A DNA stretch of 64,000 nt, taken from the NCBI GenBank assembly GCA_036873135.1, contig JAPTYO010000015.1:3370839-3434838 (forward strand). The letters run 5' to 3'. The DNA comes from Clarkia xantiana subsp. parviflora. Taxonomy: Eukaryota > Streptophyta > Magnoliopsida > Myrtales > Onagraceae. Of this stretch, positions 1 through 11,080 are shown piece after piece. A model generated the notes under the pieces. It did not search any database. It was given only the letters and a program-made list of their open reading frames with translations, and was not told where the DNA came from. The first letter of the stretch is position 1, and each line of letters begins with the position of its first letter. The position numbers were made by a program, and so were the translations under genes.

Positions 1-2599
1 TCGGGATTGCCTCGATATCAAAGCTTTTGAAGCTCTCTTTCAGGGCTTGTACCTCGCGTAGGTATTTCTTCATTATCGGACTCCTCGCTTCGTATCGAAC
101 TTGAACCTGGTTCACGATAAAAGCTGCGTCACACTTCACTCTCAAGTGATCGACTCCAGTGCCTTTAGCAATTTTCAGGCCCGTGATAAGAGCTTCATAC
201 TCCGCTTCGTTGTTTGTGGCCTTGAATGTTAAAACCAAGGCGTATCGGAGCGGCTCACCTCCACCCGGTGGTATCAACAAAAAGCCTGCTCCTGATCCGT
301 CCGAACTCGAGGAGCCATCCGTGTACATTTCCCAGGTATTTTCATCATTTGGCTGTTCTGATTGCTCTGCCCTCTCTGGTTGTTCTTCTGTTGGGACTTC
401 CACGGTTGCCCCCTCTACAGGGCCCGCTTCTTCTAGATCGGGGACAGTAGATTCTGCTATGAAATCTGCCAATGCCTGGCCCTTGATGGCCGTTGTTGGA
501 GCAAAGTGTATGCGAAACTCACTAAGCTCTACTGCCCATTTCACTAATCTTCCCGACGCATCCGGTCGGTTCAAAAAATGCTTCAAAGGCTGGTTCGTTA
601 GCACAATGATCTCGCGTGCGTGGAAATAAGGCCTTAGCTTCCGAGCAGTAATAATCAACGCAAAGAGGTACTTCTCAACGGCATGATAATTCAATTCAGA
701 CTTGGCAAACGCCTTGCTTACATAATAGACGGGGACTTGATTACCCTCGACAATCTTTACTAACACAGAGCTAATGGCAAATTCAGAAACAGCCAGATAA
801 AGATAGAGCGGCTCGCCTGGAACCGGTTTCGCCAACGGCGGGAGGGTGCAAAGGTGCTGCTTGAGTGCTTGGAACGCCTCTTCACACTTGGCGGTCCACT
901 CAAATTTCTTGTTGGCCCTCAGGACTTCGAAAAATGGCATTGATCGGTCGCTGGCTTTGGACAGGAAACGATTCATTGTAGCCAGTCGGCCATTCAACAC
1001 TTGTACCTCCCGATGGTTTATCGGAGACTCCATCTCCTCAATCGCCCTCAGCTTCTCGGGATTCACTTCAATTCCTCTTTGGCTCACCATGAAGCCCAAA
1101 AACTTCCCTGAATAGACTCCGAAGGCGCATTTCGTCGGGTTTAAACGAACCTGATGAAGCCTCATCCGCTCAAACACCAGGGTTAGGTTGTGCACATGAT
1201 CCTCCGCTTGTCGGGATTTTACCAGCATATCATCCACGTAAGCCTCCATGGTCTCCCCCAGCATATCTTAGAACAGCTTATTCACCATCCGCTGGTAGGT
1301 TGCCCCAGCATTGATCAACCCGAAAGGCATGACATCGTAGTGATAGATGTCACTGTCTGCATAGAATGCTGTGTGAGGAGCATCCTCCTTGGCCATCTTG
1401 ATCTGGTTGTAGCCTGAGTACGCATCCATGAAGCTCAACAGCTCATGTCCCGACGTGGCATCCACCAACTGGTCGATTCTCGGGATTGGGTAACAGTCCT
1501 TCGGGCAAGCCTTGTTCAGGTCGCGGAAATCCACACACATCTGCCATTTCCCGTTAGTCTTCTTCACCAGCACTGGATTAGCGACCCAAGTCTGGAATCA
1601 GAGTTCTTTAATAAACCCAGCATCGAGCAACCTGCCCACCTCATGCTGGATCGCGATCTTCTTATCTGTGCCCATCAGACGCCTTTTCTGCGTAATAGGC
1701 TTGATTGCGGGGTCTATCTTCAGCTCGTGTACGATCACATCGGGACTGATTCCTGGCATGTCGCTCGGGGACCAGGCAAACAGTTCCTTGAACTCTTTCA
1801 GCAACTCAACCAATTTTTGGGCTGTCTCCCCAGTCAGAGCAGACCCGATTTTCACCTTCCTCTGGGGTCCGTCGATCTCGACTTCTTTCAGATCTTCTAC
1901 GGGGGCGGGACGCCCAAACTCCTCTCTAGGATCTGTGTCTGTCTGGAGGACAGTCATGGCCTCTCGTCTCCTCCTCCGGGTGGCATTAACATAACATTTT
2001 CGGGAAGCCACCTGGTCGCCCTTGACCTCTCCGACTCCGTGGTCGGTCGGGAACTTCATCTTATGGTGCACTGTCGAGGCAACCGCCATCAGGGGGTTGA
2101 TGGTGGTTCTCCCGATGATCGCGTTGTAAGTCCCTGCGGAATCAACTACCACGAACTCCACGTTCCTCCTTCCTGATTTCCACCCACTACCAAACTCCAC
2201 TGGTAAGGTGATTACGCCTAGCGGATAGGAGGTTGAACCAGAGAACCCGACCATCGGGAAGTTTGCCTCCTTCAGATATTTCTTCGTTTTTCCCATGGCT
2301 TCCAACGCGTCCATAAATAGGATATCGGAGGAGCTTCCCCCGTCGATCAGAATTCGCTTCATTTCGAACCCATCTACATCCAAGGTTACAACCAAGGCGT
2401 CGTCGTGCGGAGTTTCCACGCCTATGAGATCCTCCGACGAAAAGGAGATCACCATTTCTTCCTTCAGGGTCCAGGATCGGGACCTCTTACCCAGCACCAC
2501 CGCCGTAGGAATTCTAGAGGCATAAACCTCTCGGGAGGATGAAGTATCACCTCCAGCAGCAAACCCTCCGTGAATCACATTGATAGTTCCCCGTCTCTC
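1..2599 (-). pseudogene. protease / reverse transcriptase / RNase H of element D (broken, partial)
   Basis: The polyprotein cuts itself, copies RNA into DNA and degrades the template. The aspartic protease motif LIDGGSSSD is present at about 2340. The RT finger motif GKWQMCVDFRDLN is near 1540 and the MPFGLINAGATYQR palm motif near 1320. Stops interrupt the frame at about 1596 (CGA changed to TGA) and about 1269, just before the YVDD region. The first RNase H continues to about position 530 and the start of the second RNase H (MYTDGSSSS-like) lies around 300-330. The window edge truncates the rest. Confidence 0.85.
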
Positions 2600-4196
2600 C
2601 TTACGAGCACCGGATGACTCTGGGTCGGTTCTCTTCTTCTTTGGGGACCGATCGCGGGATCAGGAACGGGACCGCGATCGGGACCGAGAGCGGGATCGAC
2701 ACCGCTTATCCCCGACAAATTCCTTGAACTTCCCCTTCTGGATCAGTTTTTCGATCTCCTTCTTCAGCTCCCGACAATGATTGGTGTCGTGACCATTTGC
2801 GCGGTGAAATCGGCAGTAGCGATCCGTGCGAGATCCCAAGAATTCTCCATCCTTCTTTGGGGGGGTACCTGGAGATACCTTGTCGTTCCATGACCGTCAG
2901 TACCTCCGCCATGGAGCAGTTGAGAGGAATGTCAAGGTCCTCCCGCTTATCCTTTCTTAAAGAACGCCTATCGTCCCTCCGATCAGGGCGGCCTCGATTC
3001 CGACTACTGTCGGGTTTACCCTTTGACTTACGATCGTCAAAAGGTTTAACCGACTGCATCCCTTTGTTCGACTTTGGGGGCTCCAACTCTCCCGCGGCTA
3101 TCTTTGACTCCTGGACATCGATTTGCCGTTTCACCCTCTTCTGTAGTGCCTCCATATTCCACACAGCTTTTTCAGCTACACTGTGCATTAGGTCAGAACC
3201 GTAGGGGGCCGTTAGGTTCCGAATGAATGTACGGATGGTTTCACCTTCTGAGATTTCCTCGTCAATCTCCGCCACACTGGCAGTGTACCGCTGGTAATAG
3301 TGTGCCAGTGATTCGTCGGGCCTTTGTACCACCTGGGTCAGGGACCTCACGCTCTTCAGCAAACGTCTACGACCCTGGTACTGCTGAATGAACCGGTCGT
3401 GCATATCTGCCCAGCAAGTAATGCAACCTGGGGGCAGACTAAAGAACCAGGTCAGGGCTCTTTCCCCAAGTGTGTTCGGGAACAGTGTACACACCATGTC
3501 TTCATTCGGGGCTCTTCCCAGACACGCCATGAGGTGCTTCTGGACATGTCGAACCGGATCTCCTTCGCCATCGTATTCCTTTATCGTGGGGATTCCTAGC
3601 CCTGGCGGGGCTAGGGTGTCTATGAGTCGAGGGACGAAGGGATGAGTAGATCGATCCCTCAGCTCTGATACCAGCGGCTTCTGCTCTCCCATGCAGATGT
3701 TCACGATCTTTACCACCTGATCAGGGGTAATGGGACCATTCAGGGGAATGGTCCTGTGCTGTACTGGCCCTGGCCCATCAACCACGAACCTCTCTGGCTG
3801 ACCGGATACCCTACTTCTGTTCTGGCCCCGGGGCGGAGCCTCCTGTGCGTTCCGAACCTCTGCTGGTGGGGCCGCTTCTTCTAACGGGGGCATCTCCTCC
3901 TGCCTCCTCGCAGCCTCCCTCCGATCTAAGAGAGCCTCCACAGCTGCCAAAAACACGGGCATGGTTTCTGCCACGGCTCTTGTCAGGTCCGTAGCTGGGG
4001 GAGCCTCCTGCTCCCTGTTGCCCTGGTGCTGAGCAGCAATCTCTTCGGGACCTTCGTTATGCCCCCCTGTCTGGGAGAGCTCAGCAGCAGGATGGTTCTG
4101 GTTTTCCTCCTGTTCTGGTAGCGAATTCAGAGTTGTTGCAGCGGGGTGACGGGAACCCCCAGATTGTCCCTATCTTCTTTGCTTTCCAGCCGCCAT
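2600..4196 (-). pseudogene. gag of element D (broken)
   Basis: Gag packages the retrotransposon RNA into particles. The start at 4196 matches the gag start of element A, but codon 9 is a TAG where A has CAG. The central part holds the gag core (around ITCWADMHDRF and the DESLAHYYQRY helix). A run of seven G near 2862, against six in the sister copies, shifts the frame just before the zinc knuckle. The knuckle has the form C-x2-H-x4-H-x4-C and is followed by an RS-rich run at about 2645-2700, which leads straight into the protease. There is no sign that it is functional. Confidence 0.85.
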
Positions 4197-4230
4197 CGAT
4201 CGAGTAGAAGGCATATCAGCTTTTTGTTTG

Positions 4231-4250
4231 ATTCCCACAGACGGCGCCAA
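4231..4250 (-). other. Primer-binding site of element D
   Basis: On the minus strand this reads TTGGCGCCGTCTGTGGGAAT, the same site found next to the 5' LTRs of A, B and C. The first bases after the LTR (TGGCGCCGT) fit the 3' end of plant tRNA-Asp. The rest of the match is imperfect, so the tRNA assignment is an inference. Confidence 0.75.
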
Positions 4251-4299
4251 TGTAGGATCGCCGTCAAAGTCCGTGCCGGAGTTTCACCGTGATCCAACA
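4251..4299. repeat. Inverted copy of the LTR terminus at the D/E junction
   Basis: The sequence after the primer site should start with the LTR terminus TGTTGGATCACGG. Instead these 49 bases are the reverse complement of that terminus, ending GATCCAACA. The first 46 or so bases of the LTR are present, inverted, and directly abut the gag frame of element E. This marks a rearranged breakpoint, not a normal LTR. Confidence 0.8.
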
Positions 4300-4337
4300 G
4301 AAACCTAGGCCGCTTCGGGTCCACACTGGCAGAAAAG

Positions 4338-6299
4338 ATGGCCAAAAAACCAGCAAGCACCTTAGAGGAGCTAGCAGGGAGAGTAAAAACTCATATAGAC
4401 CTGGAGAGGCACAGGACAAGTAAGAAAGCCAAGATTCAAGCAGCTAGAGAAGACAATGCAAAGCTGAACAGAGGAAAGCCACCTCAGGCACCTCAACACA
4501 TAAGGCAGCAGGAGTGGCGTCCGCCTCAGCAAAGAAATCAGATGGGCGAACCACTGAAGGCTAGGGAAATAAATGTCATCAAGTTCATACCATTGAACGC
4601 CACCCCAGCAGTTGTCCTAAGAGAGATGCGAAATCAGAAACTCTGGTCACCCCCTGCAAGATGGAGAGCCCCAATGGTGGGGACGCACAAGGACAGATGG
4701 TGTGATAACCATGAAGCATACGGGCATGACACGAACGAATGCTTTAGCTTGAAGCTAAGCATCAACAATATCATCCAAAGGGGGGAGCTAAAACAGTTCG
4801 TGGATCATGGGGGCAACAGCATACAGTTAGGGCCATCATACAAGGACAAAGGGAAAAACAAAGTAGACTATAATCCCCTACCCAACAAGAGGGGGACTAT
4901 AAACATGATACACGGAGGAGTAGCATCAGGTGGCCCAACTGCTAATGCAAGGGAGGTTTACGCATCCAAACTGAGCTCAGTACCAAGGTGGAGAAAGAGA
5001 CCACGAGAAGGAGAGGAGATGAAGATTGAATTCTCGGAGAAGGACAAGAGCCACATTGTCTTCCCACATGACGATGCTTTAGTCATCACAATAGACATTG
5101 ATAACTTTGATGTAAAGAGAATATTGGTAGATGGGGGCAGCTCGGCAGACCTCCTAAGCCTAAGTGTCCTAGAAGAAATAGGAAAAACGAAGGCAGACAT
5201 CAAACCAGTCAACTTCCCTCTGGTTGGATTCTCAGGGGCAACAAGTTACCCCCTGGGAATGATAACCCTGCCAGTGACCATGGGCCAAGGATGGACACAG
5301 CTGAAGGTGAATGTTAACTTCTTAGTGGTTGAAAGCCTGGGAACCTACAATGGGATCTTAGGAAGAACAACCATAAATCCATACGAAATCGTGCCATCTA
5401 CCGTGCATCAGAAGCTGAAATACATCACTGAGAACGGAATTGGAGAAGTCTTGGGTGATCAACGCACTGCAAGGCAGTGCTACGTCAATTCCATGAGACG
5501 TGGATCACACAAGTCAGACACAGTAGTAATGGTCATGATAGGGGCCAACCAAGACAAAAAGAAGGCGATGAGGAGACAAAGGCAAAGAAAGATGAAGAAC
5601 GGAGTTGCACTCCGCCTGAGCATGCAGCTTTTTCAAGGAATGGCTAAGAAGAGACACATGAGCAATGCTGTAAAGGTAACAAGCATACCTTGGCAGCCAG
5701 AGAGTGTAGAAGGAAAGAGAACAAGGGACTCCATCATAAGAGGTTTCCGATACATAGATGACATCAAACAAATGCCGGGGGAGTCCATGTCAAGCTACTT
5801 TGAGAGATTCTTCAATTATGGTGCCAACATGGACATCACAAGAAGAGAGGCCGTCAGAGCCTTCCTTAGAAACATGCATCCAACCTCATTTGAAGCATAT
5901 GGAGGGCTCTATGAGATGGTCATGACAAGCACAATGAGGGAACTCAAAGAAAAGCTGGACAAGGCGTTTGCAAAAGAGATGGGGCAACCAGAAGAAGTCC
6001 TGGAAAAAGAAAGAAAGACTGACACACTGGAAGGATGTGTAAATTTCAAATTCACACCCCTTACAGTGAAGATAGAAGAAATTTTTCAGAAACACCTCAA
6101 GGAAGAACTACCCACATGCAAGGAGGAGGGCAAGACCTTCCTAGGAAGAGATGCACAGGGTTGGTGTGAGTACCATGGGACCTGGGGGCATCAAACTAAC
6201 GACTGCATGGTGCTGAAAATAGAAGTGGAGGAGATGATTTATAATGGAGGCCTAAGGGAGTACGTGGCAACAGACAAACTCACCACCCCATATCCTTAG
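4338..6299 (+). CDS. gag-protease-gag polyprotein of element E, 653 codons open
   Basis: The frame is open back to the breakpoint near 4302, so the ATG at 4338 is only the first Met left after truncation. Residues 1-30 resemble the end of a gag domain (TLEELAGRVKTHIDLE). A zinc knuckle follows at C122-H125-H130-C135. Next comes a retropepsin-like protease with active Asp265 in ILVDGGSSAD and a later GILGRTTINP flap-like motif. From about residue 450 a second, different gag-like helical region appears (ESMSSYFERFFNYG), ending in a second knuckle starting at C610. No RT follows; the frame stops at 6299. The combination is unusual and could be a fusion of two elements. Its uninterrupted length suggests recent loss or retained use. 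Confidence 0.75.
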   Translation: MAKKPASTLEELAGRVKTHIDLERHRTSKKAKIQAAREDNAKLNRGKPPQAPQHIRQQEWRPPQQRNQMGEPLKAREINVIKFIPLNATPAVVLREMRNQKLWSPPARWRAPMVGTHKDRWCDNHEAYGHDTNECFSLKLSINNIIQRGELKQFVDHGGNSIQLGPSYKDKGKNKVDYNPLPNKRGTINMIHGGVASGGPTANAREVYASKLSSVPRWRKRPREGEEMKIEFSEKDKSHIVFPHDDALVITIDIDNFDVKRILVDGGSSADLLSLSVLEEIGKTKADIKPVNFPLVGFSGATSYPLGMITLPVTMGQGWTQLKVNVNFLVVESLGTYNGILGRTTINPYEIVPSTVHQKLKYITENGIGEVLGDQRTARQCYVNSMRRGSHKSDTVVMVMIGANQDKKKAMRRQRQRKMKNGVALRLSMQLFQGMAKKRHMSNAVKVTSIPWQPESVEGKRTRDSIIRGFRYIDDIKQMPGESMSSYFERFFNYGANMDITRREAVRAFLRNMHPTSFEAYGGLYEMVMTSTMRELKEKLDKAFAKEMGQPEEVLEKERKTDTLEGCVNFKFTPLTVKIEEIFQKHLKEELPTCKEEGKTFLGRDAQGWCEYHGTWGHQTNDCMVLKIEVEEMIYNGGLREYVATDKLTTPYP

Positions 6300-6579
6300 T
6301 TTCATATTTAACACTTTGCATGTTCAAGCATTCTAAGTTTTCCAAAAACAACTTTTGAGAAGGAGGACTCAAGAAGTTACTCCAACTCTACAACTATCTT
6401 TGATTTCCTCCAAAGGATGTCTTGATCCACCCAAGGCATCCCATGTGTACAAAAAACATGAATGCTCCTAAGGGAGTAAGAGTCACTCAAAAAGTATTTT
6501 CCAATGAATGTGGTGATATAATCATTGAGTTATCCTTACACAGATATGACATCAAGTCAACAACACCTTCAACGCCACC

Positions 6580-7410
6580 AAGAGCGTATCTTGAGAGTAG
6601 TTCTAAAACTACGAACCATGTGCCCTCCGGGAGCATATCCCGCGAACAGATTCAACGCCCCCAAGAGCGTATCTTGAGAGTAGTTTTTACACTACGACCT
6701 TCGATGCCCCCAAGAGCGTATCTTGAGAGTAGTTTTTATACTACGACCTTCGACGCCCCCAAGAGCGTATCTTGAGAGTAGTGTTCATACTACGACCTTC
6801 GACGCCCCCAGGAGCGTATCTTGAGAGTAGTTACTATACTACGACCTTCGACGCACCCAAGAGCGTATCTTGAGAGTGGTTTCCAAAAACTACGAATTTC
6901 GACGCCCCCAAGAGCGTATCTTGAGAGTAGTTTCTAAAACTACGACCTTCGACGCCCCCAAGAGCGTATCTTGAGGTAGATTTCAAACTACCAGATTCGA
7001 CGCCCCCAAGAGCGTATCTTGAGGTAGATTTCAAACTACTAGATTCGACGCCCCAAGAGCGTATCTTGAGGTAGATTTCAAACTACCAGATTCGACGCCC
7101 ACCAAGAGCGTATCTTTGGTCTAACTACTGGTGCCCTCCGAGAGCGTATCTCGTGAACAGTTTTCGACGCCCTCCGGGAGCGTATCTCGCGAACAGATTC
7201 GACGCCCACCAAGAGCGTATCTTTGGTCTAACTACTGGTGCCCTCCGGGAGCGTATCTCGTGAATAGTTTTCGACGCCCTCCGGGAGCGTATCTCGCGAA
7301 CAGATTCGACGCCCACCAAGAGCGTATCTTTGGTCTAACTACTGGTGCCCTCCGAGAGCGTATCTCGTGAGCAGTTTTCGACGCCCACCAAGAGCGTATC
7401 TTTGGTCTAG
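6580..7410 (+). repeat. Tandem repeats of element E, about 49-bp unit
   Basis: About 16 diverged units contain the core CCAAGAGCGTATCTTGAG or its variant CCGGGAGCGTATCTCGCG. The first part has units about 49 bp apart. The second part (7080-7410) shows a larger unit alternating the two core variants. They sit between the sense coding region and the antisense ORF, the position held by other repeats in A, B and C. There are no unique spacers, so this is not a CRISPR array. Confidence 0.9.
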
Positions 7411-7794
7411 CAGTACCGTATATATCATTTAAAGGGTATCAGAAGAGATCATTGCACCATACTAAGAAGGATCCCATGAGAAAATAATGGCAAAGTAAAG
7501 TTGTATAAAGAACACATAACGTTTTTTCTTGATGAGATAGCAGGTATGGCATGAAGGAAAACACAAAAGAAGGATAAGTAAAGGAAACACACCAAATGAA
7601 GAGTCCATGATCAAAGGAATACATACAAAAGCATACGAAGTACCCATCAAAAGGAAAGTGATCCACACTGCCAACAACACAATACAAAAAAGGAAAGCAA
7701 CACAAAATCCTACAGCAATCCCAAAAGATACTCAACCCATCAAAGGGGAGGAAGAGTATGGTCGTATATACAAAGATAGAAAGATGTCAATACA
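7411..7794. other. Unannotated spacer in element E
   Basis: This is AT-rich sequence between the tandem repeats and the end of the antisense ORF. On the antisense strand it would be the 3' untranslated region of that ORF. I see no other coding or structural signal. Confidence 0.4.
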
Positions 7795-10006
7795 TCAACC
7801 AGAGCCCTCTGGGGAGTCCCCCTGACCCCCCGAAGCTGAACCACCAGCAGAGATAGAGGAAGAGGAGGAAGAGTCTGAAGTGTCAATATCCACAGGCGTA
7901 GCATCCACCTGTGTAGGGGCAGGCTCGTCTGCAACAGCAGCCTGACCCCTAAGGACAGCCATGTAACCAGTAGCGTACGGTCCAAAATCACCCAGATCGC
8001 CAACCGGAAACTAAGGATCAATACGAAAAATATGGTCAACAAGATACTCACCAAACTGGTTCATCTCCTGAGTAAGCCGTACACTGTAGTCAGCAGTAAA
8101 GGCAGAGGAAGCCTTGTACTCAGACACTGCGACAGTCCTCTCCTCTGCCCGGCACCTTGCCTCAAGTTTCCGCAACTCCTCAGAATGGAGTGAAGATGCG
8201 ACCTCAGCCTCCCGGCGTAAGCTACCTACGGTAGTCTCAAGTAAAGACACTTGGTCCCTGAGCTCCTCCATCTTCAGATCGGACAGGCGTGCCTTCTCAG
8301 TGGCAGTGGCAAGCTCCGCCTTCAGGGATACCTGGCTATCCTCAAGAGCCTTCTTCTCGTCGGATAGCTCGAGCACAAGGGATGACATGTTCACCATGTC
8401 AGACATACCCTGAAAATCAAACAAGGGATGAATAACTGGAAAAGCAACAACATGAAAGTAAAAAGGGGAAAGCGATACACCACTCACATGCACATAACGG
8501 GATAGTACACCCTGAACGAAACGCCGGGTCTCCCTAGGAGACTTAGGCTGAGCAGCACGATCACCAGGAGGGATGGCACCGCGAAGCACACGGATACCAA
8601 CCTCCGGAGTGCGCAAGGAAGACCCACTATCAAGGTGGAACTCCTTCAACCCAGCAAAAGGAGTGCACTCAGACCCAACGATATCCTCGTCAGTAAGGCG
8701 CGTGAAATCCTTCCGACTTAAAGCCGGAGGCCCACCTATACAAACAAAGCAAGATAAAGAAAAATACAAACATATAAGCATCAGTGACATAGAGAAGATC
8801 GAACCTGACGACCGTGCCCTCGGCTGGGGGGCAGGGGATGGAGAACCAGTGACCACTCCACCATCACCAACATGTCGCTTCCCCTTGTCAGCTCGGGAAG
8901 GCGCCTCTTCGACCACTATCTCTCTGTCACGAGATAGGGTCGAGGGACGAACACCAGGTGGAGGAGGATCCGCAGCTTTCTTCTTCTTGACAGCCGAGGC
9001 CCCGGCCTCAGAGTCGGACCTCCGCGACTTGGACTTAGAAGGTCCAGAGCCTTTGCCCACGGAGACAACCCTCTCGGTCACCAGGGGAGAGTGCCCTAGC
9101 AAAAGCAAGGAAAACAAGGTGAGAAAAACACAAGTATACCATAAAGAGGCAAAGAGAAGGAAGTATATCAGAGGCCCCAGCAGTTTTCCCAAGCATAGGG
9201 GACTTCTTCAGAGTAGAGCTGGATGGAGCCCTCCTCTTGCTCAGATCGACCGGTGCTGCCTGCACGTTATACGTTTTCCCGTGAAACCAACCTATAAGGG
9301 AAAAGCAGAAAGTAAATGTAGATGAGAAGACTAAGTAACATACCAAACCCCCAGAGTCAGGAGTCAAACTAATCCCTGCCTCATAAAGATCTGTCTCGGT
9401 CACTAAGGACACGGGGCAGTATGACTGGGTCCTGTTGCTCTCATATATGGCCTTCATAGTCTCTAAATCCACAGAAGAGAACTCCCCAAAGGCAGGCCAG
9501 CCGTCTGACCGATCCTCATTCAAGACCGACCAAGTAACATATCGATCCGTAATGAAGAAATATTGTTTGGCCCAGTGGCTCGCCGAGTTATCGCTCCGGG
9601 CCATGAAGCGAAGAGAAGTATCCCACTCGACCCCGCTCAACCCGAAGTCAGCAAATCGGGAATCTTTGAGGGATGGATGGCGAGTTACAAAACTCGCGAA
9701 GCCTACCTTCCTCTGATATTGGAATCGATAGAAGCATCGGAACAAGACCAGTGAGTACTTCCAGGAGTACCGGTGGCATAACACCCGAAAGCCCACCCAG
9801 ACACGGATAGCACTAGGAGCAAGGTTCACAGGGGAGATCCTAAAGAACCTACTCAATTCTACAAGATCATCGCAATAAGGCAGCCGCAATCCAAATCGAA
9901 TCTGGGAAGGGTAAACAACGACCTTCCCCCTGGGGGGCTCTGTCACTATCTGGCGGGTATTCCCCATGGAAGGGAGGAAGGGATATAAAAGCTCATCTAA
10001 GGGCAA
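7795..10006 (-). pseudogene. Antisense extra ORF of element E (gypsy-type 'transposase' domain plus coiled coil), spliced
   Basis: The first exon (about 10006-9345) encodes a domain with the pattern of the plant 'putative gypsy-type transposon' family (PF04195-like): IRFGLRLPYCDDLVELSRFF, a hydrophobic helix, then SHWAKQYFFITDRY. Later blocks, separated by GT-AG-like introns, are a basic linker (about 9290-8810, with KSKSRRSDSEAG and KKKK), a charged segment (8737-8510) and a coiled coil rich in E, K and L (about 8410-8040). A TAG at 8011-8013 is followed by 72 further open codons to a TGA at 7795, so the TAG is probably a mutation. Exact exon ends are uncertain. The function of this ORF class is unknown; it is known as an additional ORF in Tat-lineage elements. 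Confidence 0.6.
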
Positions 10007-10729
10007 ATATCACCTAAAGTAACGTGCTCGTTGTAGTCAGACCTAGTTAGGTAGTTCTCCGACAAAGCAGCAAGACCTAAATCAAAGGCAGCGAGAAATT
10101 CCAAAGCTCGAATCAGGCTCCGACTAACACCCCGGCTCAGATTTCGACACTAAGCTAATGGCAGGAAAGGAAGTAATGCGACGAATAGAAAAGAAAGAGA
10201 AACTTACTCATCCTTCGAAGGATGTAACGCCTTTGCAGAGTTTGCGTACGGGGACACCACCACGAATACAGTACCTGCCACGGCATGACAGATGTCAAAA
10301 CAAGGAGATTTCCGAAAAAACCGGGCACACCCCGGTACCCGACAAACAACAACCAAAGATTCGAAGGCATCCAACAAAGGTAACAAACACGCGCCAAGGA
10401 CACCACGTCGACCAAATCGGACAATTTTGTTCGAACCGAAAATCAGTTCCCGGGCAAAATTACAATTACGCCCCTCAACGGAAATCAACACATAAATGGC
10501 GCCTCGACATCAAATTTAAAACGGGAATAGTTCAATCGGACAAAAAACTACCTCTGGATGACCGGTCAAAATTTTTTCCCCAAATCGGCGGTTATCTACG
10601 GCAATCACATATTCAATCAAGCATCGGCAATCGAATATCGGCAATTCAAGTATCAACATTTTATACGGTAACGAGAAGGAAAAAATTGGACCTTCGGAAA
10701 ACCCGACCCGATATGATAAACGGGTCCGG
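10007..10729. other. Upstream region of the antisense ORF in element E
   Basis: No conserved coding sequence was recognised. It lies just upstream of the antisense ORF and by analogy with A and B would hold its promoter and leader. I could not identify a convincing TATA box at the expected spacing. Confidence 0.3.
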
Positions 10730-11080
10730 ATTTCAAGTTTGAAGACCGCCGGAAATCAGCCCCTCGCCGGAGGCCAGACCCTGCCGTCACCGGAGGTCGC
10801 CTCGCGTCGTGCCGGAGCCGCCTCGCCTCGCCGTCGCCCACTCCAGCCGGTCCCGACGCCGTCCCTCGTCCAGCCACTGCCCTTCGCCGGTCCTCCTCAC
10901 GCCTCCGCTCCCCACGCCGTCGACCGCCGCTGCCCCACCTGTCGCCTCCGCCCCGTGCCGGTGGTCTCCTCTCGCCTGAGCTGCTGGTCGGAATTTCTGG
11001 TCCTTCACCGGAATTTCGGTCGGCCCCCTCCCTTGGTGTGCAAGAATTCCTCCCTTGGTCTCCAAGTGTGAGGAAAAAGG
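10730..11080. other. GC-rich block in element E
   Basis: This is about 350 bp of sharply higher GC content than its surroundings. It is open on the plus strand (proline/arginine/serine-rich) and on the minus strand (glycine/arginine-rich). Being open in both directions is expected from composition alone, so I do not call a gene. It may be captured host sequence or an untranslated leader. Confidence 0.4.

Larger units (their letters stand above)
1..4250 (-). mobile_element. Element D: decayed Tat-type Ty3/gypsy retrotransposon, cut by window edge
   Basis: Read on the minus strand this runs primer-binding site, gag, protease, reverse transcriptase and first RNase H, then leaves the window inside the second RNase H. 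The protein order and the close match to elements A, B and C in this window place it in the same Tat-type family. Its coding sequence is broken by several stops and a frameshift. The 5' LTR, expected at 4251 onward, is missing apart from an inverted 49-bp piece, and the 3' end lies outside the window. No target-site duplication can be tested. Confidence 0.9.

Noticed and set aside
4127..4360. Minus-strand 77-codon frame across the D/E junction
   Set aside because: It crosses the inverted LTR piece and primer site and has no similarity to a protein; a junction artefact.
6580..7410. CRISPR-like repeat arrays (also 31790-33178 and 43300-44030)
   Set aside because: Units are directly tandem without unique spacers, no cas genes exist, and the context is a plant retroelement.
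10730..11080. A host gene captured by element E
   Set aside because: Both strands are open because of GC content; no recognisable domain, start context or splice sites.
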